From Amoebophrya sp. A120 (taxonomy: Eukaryota; Sar; Dinophyceae; Syndiniales; Amoebophryaceae): a stretch of DNA of 64,000 nt. Each line of letters begins with the position of its first letter. The first letter of the stretch is position 1. Positions 57,721-64,000 of this stretch are shown here, piece after piece. The translations under genes and the position numbers were made by a program. Location: positions 4,140,421 to 4,204,420 of the forward strand of contig CAJINV010000001.1 of the NCBI GenBank assembly GCA_905178155.1. The letters are read 5' to 3'. The notes under the pieces were generated by a model. That model was not told the origin of the DNA and made no database searches. It saw nothing but the letters and a program-made list of their open reading frames with translations.

Positions 57721-58368
57721 TCAAGGTTCGTCGATGTCCATGTAATCCTCGTTTATTTGTGAGCTCTCTTCCGGTGTGTGTTCCTTTTCGCCTTCCGCGT
57801 TCTTTTCGTTTTCCTCTGGCATCGGCATCGCATTGAACCCGCAGTAAATTTCAATCGCGTCGGTCATGGGCTCGTTGTTTTTCCGCCTGTGTTCGAACAC
57901 GGCAGCAACTACGTCCAGCCAGGTGTCGGTCTCTCTGAGGAAACGAAAGCCATCGGCATCCCCATCTTCCGAATCCTCGAAGTCAATCTCTCCCGTTAGA
58001 GGATCTCTCTCCCGTTCTAACGCATGTGCGAGCACAAACTCCTCATCTGCAATTTCCCGTTTGCTTTTTTTGCCTTGGCCCGGAGGGAGCATTGCCTGCG
58101 CAGGCTCCGGCTCCGCCGCGTCCACAACCACAGCATGAAGAAAGTTCTGCCCTTCTTCTTCAGCAGCTGTTTTCTCCTCGTTAATTTCTCCGACATGTGA
58201 GTCGTCATTTTTTGGTGTAGCGTCACTTGGTGTAGATCTCGTCTCGTTCATTTCTTGCACCCAGAATTTCATCGTCTTCGAGCTTTGCGTATGCAGAACG
58301 ACAAAGTTCTCGACCCGGGTCTGGAGGTCGCACCTTTCGACTTTTGCTTTCATAATAGCATCAGCCAT
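57721..58368 (-). CDS. Acidic 215-aa protein of unknown function
   Basis: Intronless frame starting MADAIMKAKVERCDLQTRVE and ending MDIDEP. Strongly acidic, with an N-terminal short helix, an acidic middle, and an ordered patch TDTWLDVVAAVFEHRRKNNE (about 145–165) followed by EPMTDAIEIYCGFNAMPM. No domain recognised. It is tail-to-head with the next - strand gene, about 75 bp away. Confidence 0.65.
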   Translation of the reverse strand: MADAIMKAKVERCDLQTRVENFVVLHTQSSKTMKFWVQEMNETRSTPSDATPKNDDSHVGEINEEKTAAEEEGQNFLHAVVVDAAEPEPAQAMLPPGQGKKSKREIADEEFVLAHALERERDPLTGEIDFEDSEDGDADGFRFLRETDTWLDVVAAVFEHRRKNNEPMTDAIEIYCGFNAMPMPEENEKNAEGEKEHTPEESSQINEDYMDIDEP

Positions 58369-58444
58369 TTCTTTTTCTTGATGACATGCGAAAAATCCAC
58401 ATGATGGAGGAAGACGAAGAGGGCTTACGCTTCTATTTTTAATA

Positions 58445-59521
58445 TTATGAAAAAAAAAAATGCATTTTTGATTTTATCCTTTTGCTTCTCAAGACGCGGA
58501 CATCTTTGCTACATCTACATGCGTATGCTGGCGGTCTGTTTTGATTCTGGGAAAGATACGCATCCAAGCTCACAACGTCGCAGCGGCGTAGTTTCCTTGG
58601 TCCGTTAAGCACTGGGTGCAGGGTGGCCGCCAGCGGGCAGGAGGTGCGGATTCTTTTGAACAATTTTTGAAACCGCATTTCTTTTCCATGTTCCTGGGCG
58701 ATCTTCAATAGCAATTTGAGGTCCTCAACGAAGAGAGCCGCTTCTTCTTTTGTGTCGAAGAAGACGTCAAGGTTTCTGGGACGACCGACGTCGTGCTCGT
58801 AGTGAGTCATCCGCACGACTACCTGGGTCTCGCTGGCGTCCTCCATCGCGAAGACTCGTCGCTTGCGTTCGAATACTAAACCATCCTCGTCCTCCCTAAT
58901 AACTTCGCACGGATTCTGTAACCCCGTCGGGATGCGCCAAGTTTCGTTTCGATCCAAATCCCAGTCAGAGCAGAGGTCAGTGGAACCATGAATTCTTTCG
59001 TCGATTATGAAACTCTCGTCGGCCACAGTAATCGTGCGAATGTGAACGCTGTCCTTATCCTTCAACTCCTCGATTGGCGGCACTTCTTCGTCCTCCCCAG
59101 GGGTCCAGTAGACGCGGCCCCTGTTGTTCTTGCTCGCCGGTTTCTTCAGCAAATTGAAATTGCTGCCGAAAGAGAGAATGAAAGGTCCGACGTTTTCATT
59201 GGAAAATTCGTTGTCCAAGAGCGTGCCAAGTGTCACTTCCGCACCGGGTTCGTTTCGGTCCTCCGTGATAAACAAGTCGACCAGCTGCCCAGACAGTAAG
59301 GATACTTCGAAGCCCAAGGTGGCAGAAGAGTACAGCTCCCACCGACACCCATCGTCATCCCGATCTCCCTGGTACTCATCCTCATCCCAATAAGGGTGCT
59401 CACAGGCAGCTTTGGCTTTGAACCGACGAGTAAAACGGAATCTGGCTGTGTGTCCGCAGCAGTCTGGTCCGTCGTCGCGCTCGTTCCAGACCGGCCCCTT
59501 GCCGTCTCGGGTTGTTTCATT
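58445..59521 (-). CDS. C-terminal half of a frame-broken gene, C2-like beginning
   Basis: This - strand frame has no ATG near its start; it opens within the end of the next frame (59521–60930) one register off. It begins QQATPLNETTRDGKGPVWNE, which resembles the strand pattern of a C2 domain ending in PVWNE, then TARFRFTRRFKAKA. Later ordered segments include WRIPTGLQNPCEVI, TQVVVRMTHYEHDVGRPRNL and EEAALFVEDLKLLLKIAQEH. The last 25 residues are basic. Probably the downstream part of the 59521–60930 gene separated by a frameshift or an unseen small intron. Confidence 0.5.
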   Translation of the reverse strand, partial: NETTRDGKGPVWNERDDGPDCCGHTARFRFTRRFKAKAACEHPYWDEDEYQGDRDDDGCRWELYSSATLGFEVSLLSGQLVDLFITEDRNEPGAEVTLGTLLDNEFSNENVGPFILSFGSNFNLLKKPASKNNRGRVYWTPGEDEEVPPIEELKDKDSVHIRTITVADESFIIDERIHGSTDLCSDWDLDRNETWRIPTGLQNPCEVIREDEDGLVFERKRRVFAMEDASETQVVVRMTHYEHDVGRPRNLDVFFDTKEEAALFVEDLKLLLKIAQEHGKEMRFQKLFKRIRTSCPLAATLHPVLNGPRKLRRCDVVSLDAYLSQNQNRPPAYACRCSKDVRVLRSKRIKSKMHFFFS

Positions 59522-60930
59522 CAGTGGCGTGGCTTGCTGTAGTGTAGTGCGTGTTGGATTGTGTTGCCCGGAAGTTTGAACTCTTTTTCAAAATCCCTGC
59601 CGGCCTGCCGGATCGACTCCGCTTCGGAAACAGCGGCCTCTTGTTCCAAAGCGCGGCGCGATACGAGATCGGGCTCGGCCCTGGACTTGACCTTTTCGGA
59701 CGCCACAGATTTTCCCACGGCGTAAGGAGCCTCAAGTTCAAGCAGGTCGTCAAGCGAAAGGTGGGAGCGGCTGCATTCTATGTCCGGAACGACAAACGGG
59801 GCAGCGACACCCGCCGCGATTTGTACACCTCCGCCGTTGAGGACACGAAAGAGTACATTGAGGCCGTAGTGCGCTTCAACAACGTCTGAAAGAATTTTCT
59901 TTGCAGTTTCGTGGATCCGGCGACAAGCAAACTGCAACGGATACAACGGTAGTATCGGAACCTCCGCATCGGTCGGGGGCTTGGGAGCGAAGTGTTCGTG
60001 CTGGATTTGCGCAACATATCTGATTTTTTGCCTGAAAAGCTCGCTTTCATCTAGCTTGCGCAATTCTTTCGATAATCCACAGCCGAGGCCGACTCGCGAG
60101 CCTAAGAACTGCAAGAATTTTACTCGGTTCAAAACCAAACTGACTTTTGGGTCGACTTCGAGGTCGAGACTGCTATCTTCGTCTCCGTCATCTTGCGACC
60201 TGTTCCGCGAGAGTGGTGTTGTCTCCATTTCCGTGCCTTCCCGCTCCGAGTCACGGAGGAACGATGAATCCAGAAGACCAACATCAAAATCCTCATCGTC
60301 ATCACCGACATCAAGAATATCGTGTCCGGAAGCACCAGCGGAAACGCTTTCATCTACTAGCAGGGTGTCACGATGCTCGGCTCCGCCCGAGGGGGAGACC
60401 TTGTCCGAACCTGTTTCGGGAGAAGAGCAGCCTGCTTCTGGTGTTGCTGTCTTGCTATGGACGCCGGACCCGCCAACGGTGATTGAATCCCCTTGGGAGA
60501 CGGTGAAGACCAATGGTAAAATTTCGAGGGCGGCGCCGTTTTCATCCTGGACCTTCTTTGTCTCTATAGGTGCTTCTATGGCCACGTTGTTCGGGTCACT
60601 TTCACTTCCGTGTTCAAGTTTATTCGCCGCTGCCCCATTATAGGAGGAGAGCATCTTCTGCACGAACTCATCGTAGTCTTGTCCACCGGTGGCAATTTTG
60701 AAAGCAGACCGTGACAGGAACAGTCCGTCTTCGTGCACTGTAAAACATTTGCTATTCTGCTGCTGCTCGGGGCCGTCGTCAACACCAACAGGAGCACGCT
60801 TTTGGTTTTTGTGTAATGTGCGGGTCGACTGCTCCGGCGTGGTCAGAAGCGCGCCGGTCGATTTAGACGCGGCCATCTCGTCGTGCGGTTGTCGTTTTTC
60901 AAAGCTAGATAAAAGGGGCGCTTCGGCCAT
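59521..60930 (-). CDS. Acidic unknown protein, 469 codons, probably continuing into 58445–59521
   Basis: Starts MAEAPLLSSFEKRQPHDEMA at 60930 and stops at 59521. The first 250 residues are acidic and Ser-rich; the rest is more ordered (VSLVLNRVKFLQFLGSRVGL, IRYVAQIQHEHFAPKPP, VVEAHYGLNVLFRVLNGG). It ends HALHYSKPRH, which does not look like a natural terminus, and the next reading frame carries on at once. No family recognised; no introner. Confidence 0.6.
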   Translation of the reverse strand: MAEAPLLSSFEKRQPHDEMAASKSTGALLTTPEQSTRTLHKNQKRAPVGVDDGPEQQQNSKCFTVHEDGLFLSRSAFKIATGGQDYDEFVQKMLSSYNGAAANKLEHGSESDPNNVAIEAPIETKKVQDENGAALEILPLVFTVSQGDSITVGGSGVHSKTATPEAGCSSPETGSDKVSPSGGAEHRDTLLVDESVSAGASGHDILDVGDDDEDFDVGLLDSSFLRDSEREGTEMETTPLSRNRSQDDGDEDSSLDLEVDPKVSLVLNRVKFLQFLGSRVGLGCGLSKELRKLDESELFRQKIRYVAQIQHEHFAPKPPTDAEVPILPLYPLQFACRRIHETAKKILSDVVEAHYGLNVLFRVLNGGGVQIAAGVAAPFVVPDIECSRSHLSLDDLLELEAPYAVGKSVASEKVKSRAEPDLVSRRALEQEAAVSEAESIRQAGRDFEKEFKLPGNTIQHALHYSKPRH

Positions 60931-61457
60931 TTTGGAATTACTTGCTTACTCACTTTTCGAAGATGACGATATAGTAGATGCGTGTTCTTTATGTCAAAGC
61001 AATCAAATCAGTAGATTCTGCGCAGTAGAGAGCAGCAAGCAAACGGCGTTGACACAGATCTGTAAAAAACTGACGTCGAGGCCCTCGGCGACCCGACATA
61101 CTTGCATCGCACTGAGACAGACAACAGATCATCGCAATCAAAGTCAATCAATATTTTTGAAGAAGAAGATGTCCACTCTTTTTTACGCTTATGTATGATC
61201 CGCATCCGGCGTTTTTCGTTAGAACTTCTTGTGTTCATCAACAGTTTTCAACTGGAAAGGCACAAACGCAGCATGTACTTACATGATGAACGCGCAGCAT
61301 TGAAATTCAAAAGCATTGAAGTTCCCTCAAGCCGAGACCTTATATCGAAGGGAAGCATCAAGTTGATCTGTTTGTATACGCAATGCCTGAGAAGTGTACA
61401 TGTGTCGATATCTTTGCAGAATCCGCTTGACTTTATCAATTCAGTAAGCGATTTCTG
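60931..61457. other. Spacer between - strand genes
   Basis: No supported gene. Frames present are short and lack recognisable features. Confidence 0.45.
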
Positions 61458-62144
61458 TCAGAGTTTCGAGTCCGCAAACCTAACAATGCCAGTCCTTTCT
61501 ATTCCTGTATCTCTATGTGATTCATGAAAAGTAGTTGCGCTTTCCGTTGTATACCCGCGCATCTTTTCGAATCGGTTTCCACCATAATCTTCACCACTGA
61601 ATCCAGGCAGTCCCTTCAGAGGGATTTTGCTCCTCTGAAATGTGCCGATACCCTTGCCAACGATGACCTCCTGTGCTTTCTTTTCGCCGCGTTCTGCAGC
61701 ACTGCCCTGCGGCTCCTGGTCCTGCACCGCACAGCTCCACAGCGTCGCTTCCGCTGTAATCAGATTCGTGGTCGCGTTTATCACCAAACCCCTGGCTTCC
61801 AACTGCATGCCCTTGTCTTCCGGTCGCACCGGGCGCATTAAGTAAAGCGAAAAGCTCGTGGTCAGCAGAAACACCTCGCGCTCGTAACTCTGCGCCGCAA
61901 AATACGCCGCGTCGTCGAGAAGTTTGAAGTAAACGGAACCGTGAAGCTGTTTCCCAGTATGGCACAGGTCTTGGCGGTTCGTGGTCGGCATCCTCAAGAC
62001 TGTTTTTCCTTTCCCGATTGCCATGCGGTGAAGGTTTATGAGCCCGGAAATCGGCGCTGCAGCATACCCTCGCTCTAAAGACCGGTAATGCGCCTCGTCC
62101 TCGAGGGAAGTAGCTTCAGGTCCAGCAGAAAGAGGTGGAGCCAT
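61458..62144 (-). CDS. Hotdog-fold thioesterase (4HBT/PaaI-like)
   Basis: Intronless frame of 228 aa starting MAPPLSAGPEATSLEDEAHY. The fold is recognisable from QDLCHTGKQLHGSVYFKLLD followed by DAAYFAAQS, the family's central helix with the HG(S/G) loop and catalytic-type Asp. Then LLTTSFSLYLMRPV, GMQLEARGLVINATTNLITA and EVIVGKGIGTFQRS give the paired beta strands. Such enzymes cleave acyl-CoA or related thioesters; the substrate is unknown. Residues 165–228 after the fold (KIPLKGLPGFSGEDYGGNRF) are extra to the typical 130–150 aa length. Confidence 0.78.
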   Translation of the reverse strand: MAPPLSAGPEATSLEDEAHYRSLERGYAAAPISGLINLHRMAIGKGKTVLRMPTTNRQDLCHTGKQLHGSVYFKLLDDAAYFAAQSYEREVFLLTTSFSLYLMRPVRPEDKGMQLEARGLVINATTNLITAEATLWSCAVQDQEPQGSAAERGEKKAQEVIVGKGIGTFQRSKIPLKGLPGFSGEDYGGNRFEKMRGYTTESATTFHESHRDTGIERTGIVRFADSKL

Positions 62145-63477
62145 GGAGCGCAGTTGAGTAAAGTATTACGTCTTCCTACACAGAAAAAGAGTAGAACTCA
62201 TCACAAATGAAGCAACGTAACTGCGTGTTGGTGTGAGCAGGTTTAGTGAGTCCCTGCAAATAGAAACCACAAGAAATACTAGCACTACGGGGCTTAAGCT
62301 GCAACCCTGCTTGATGTATTCTTCATCCAAGGGTAGAGGGGGCTACGATCACTGACGAATATTGAAACGACAGAGCGATCAGACGAGTATGCTGGATGTC
62401 TTGTTAAGCGAAATTTCTTGAGAAAACCGAACTGGCTAGACATAGAGATTCGGTCGACTTGGTTGTTCCTCTTGGCGACGGGCGACGGAAGGAAAAAACC
62501 GAACACAGCGAGTTCGTGAAATATAGTTGTTGTCGCTTTTGGTGACTTCGTAATCGTATTTGTCGAAAATAACGGCCAACAGAAAAAAGCAACATGATCG
62601 GGAGCTTTATGCATGTCCCAAGAACACTCTCTGCAGAGGCTAGCCCTCTCCCGAACAAGGCACGATGGATCGCCGTCCCAGGTTTATCTTTTTTTTTCAG
62701 AATTTGCACTTTACTTTTATTACCGCTATTCCCACACCGGAGAAGGTTCAGACTTCAGGATCGTTGTGAAACCAAATAAACAAGGTGACACAATATGTCT
62801 TCAGACTAAAATTTGAGTGTGATCAACATCATTTGAAAAAAAGTGAAAAGCATCGTATTTGTATGTGCTGTGTTCGATCATGTAAAGCAAAAACCTCGTC
62901 TCTAATTACGTCGTCAATAGCCAAGTCTTTTTCTATGCAGTGTGATGGAAATGCAACATGTTTCAAAAATAAAAGATTCGTACACAACTTCCATGTATGT
63001 ATTCTGGATGTATTGACGCTTTCTCTTTATCTGAGTATGAATTGTTTATTTCGTTCGTGGCATTTTTGCGTGACACTGAAAATAATGGGCGAATCTTATC
63101 CCGCTAGAGGAGATGGACACCGCAGCTAGGCTCTTACTTAGTGTGACATGAGTGCAATTGAGATCACTTTTTATGAAAATTGAAAAAACAGAAACACGTC
63201 AGAAAGAGGAATTGAAAAATATCAGGTGAGATGAAAGCACTCCTCCAGAAGCGTTATTTATGAGACCATACGGACGATGAAGTTGACGCATAAAAGCAAT
63301 TGATGAATTTATTCTGTTCGACGTTATCGCCTTAGAACGTGGTTGATGTCACAGAATTTTAGAGACAGATATGAAGATCAACAAACGTAGACTTTTATCA
63401 GATATGTTTTTCGTATATTCGCACCGAATCTCTTTTGTCATTCAGTCATTTGAACATGATATTATTTAGCAAAATAC
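62145..63477. other. 1.3-kb spacer, AT-rich
   Basis: Nothing supported. If the right-edge gene uses its donor at 63478, a further exon of that gene could lie here, but I found none with confidence. Confidence 0.4.
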
Positions 63478-64000
63478 TTACTTCCGCATTTCGACCAGGA
63501 CCCGTTGGTAACGCGAATTTCCCGTCGCGCACAGCTTCAAGAAGGCGCGCTGCTTGCTGTCCAGGCAGAACTTCCGCAATTTGACGTAGGAATCCAGAAA
63601 CGCCGTTGCGTCCGTGACCTCTTCATGCTTCGACACAAACAAATCGAACAGCCGGTCGTCCGCGACGGAGTTGCCGAGCTGCAAAATTTCGTCCAGAATG
63701 TGCAGCAAATAGGGCGACTTCTTCCAGTTGCGCTCGAACGAAAGACGGCTCACCTGCTGGTTGAGCAGGTCTTGGTCATGCTGAGGGTGAATACCCGCAG
63801 TCGTGCCGCGCGGAGCGGACGTGTTATTCGGACCATGGTTGTTCATCACAGCAGAAGGTCCAGCACCACCATTCACGTTGTCGCTCAAGTGCGAACGGCG
63901 GCGACTGGACAAGTGCGCCTCCAGCTGTTCCCAGTGCGCCGTGTCGTTGCACAAAACGTGCAAAATGTTCTGAAATTCCTCGGTCAAGACCAGCACTTCA
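63478..64000 (-). CDS. 3' part of an unknown helical protein, runs off the right edge
   Basis: Open - strand frame from the edge to TAA at 63478. Helical texture throughout (VLTEEFQNILHVLCNDTAHW, SPYLLHILDEILQLGNSVAD, FLDSYVKLRKFCLDSKQRAF) with a Gly/Asn/Pro-rich linker in the middle. The alpha-solenoid style suggests a scaffold or trafficking protein, but no family is recognised. The stop lies inside GTAAGTATT, a strong donor, so the frame may splice onward instead of ending here. Confidence 0.55.
   Translation of the reverse strand, partial: EVLVLTEEFQNILHVLCNDTAHWEQLEAHLSSRRRSHLSDNVNGGAGPSAVMNNHGPNNTSAPRGTTAGIHPQHDQDLLNQQVSRLSFERNWKKSPYLLHILDEILQLGNSVADDRLFDLFVSKHEEVTDATAFLDSYVKLRKFCLDSKQRAFLKLCATGNSRYQRVLVEMRK

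Noticed and set aside
57778-60643. + strand ORFs opposite the - strand genes (for example 59981–60643)
   Set aside because: Ser/Arg/Pro-rich shadows of supported - strand frames.
60915-60930. Partial match to the dinoflagellate spliced leader (GGCCATTTTGG)
   Set aside because: Only about ten bases agree, it overlaps the start codon of the - strand gene, and no flanking leader sequence is present.

Overview
The window is nuclear DNA from a protist. It carries multi-exon genes, ordinary GT–AG introns, Ser/Ala/acid-rich low-complexity protein insertions, and a large set of short intron-like mobile elements (introners) inside coding exons. Among lineages I know, this best fits a syndinian dinoflagellate of the Amoebophrya type, where non-canonical introns with terminal inverted repeats and short direct repeats have been described. 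That assignment is inference, not proof.

Layout. Positions 1–56 kb read almost entirely on the + strand: the 3' end of an unknown gene; a GC-rich island; an organelle-targeted homoserine dehydrogenase; a histidine-phosphatase (PGAM-like) protein; a PEX11-like peroxisomal protein; a small single-TM protein; two large unknown Ser-rich proteins (551 and 1324 aa); a very large gene (about 2170 aa, 19 exons, 23.1–34.6 kb); a PPTC7-like PP2C phosphatase; an EF-hand cyclic-nucleotide phosphodiesterase with an acylation-type N-terminus; a partly resolved membrane-protein gene; and a DGAT2-type acyltransferase. From 57.7 kb to the right edge genes read on the - strand: an acidic unknown protein, a frame-broken acidic/C2-like pair, a hotdog-fold thioesterase and a partial unknown gene.

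Main observation. Twenty introners of five sequence families (F1–F5) interrupt seven genes. Removing each element plus one copy of its 5-bp target duplication restores the reading frame in every case and rejoins recognisable motifs (VKR|AMQ of the phosphatase, AY|HN of the phosphodiesterase, HPHG context of DGAT2). All families have ends resembling TATC...GATA and contain internal TTTGTNATGC motifs, so they look like one mobilisation system with different bodies. I found none between genes. Most junctions cannot be read as GT–AG in any register of the duplication.

Other events worth attention are a poly(A) retroposon whose 16-bp target duplication copied a 3' splice site, a composite introner holding a coding-like ORF, a three-times duplicated coding segment that splits the phosphodiesterase tail, an 800-bp GC-rich insertion in the large gene, and two frame breaks. 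A signalling theme (RRxS sites, EF-hand phosphodiesterase, PP2C) and a lipid/peroxisome theme (PEX11, thioesterase, DGAT2) recur, but I see no operon-like logic.
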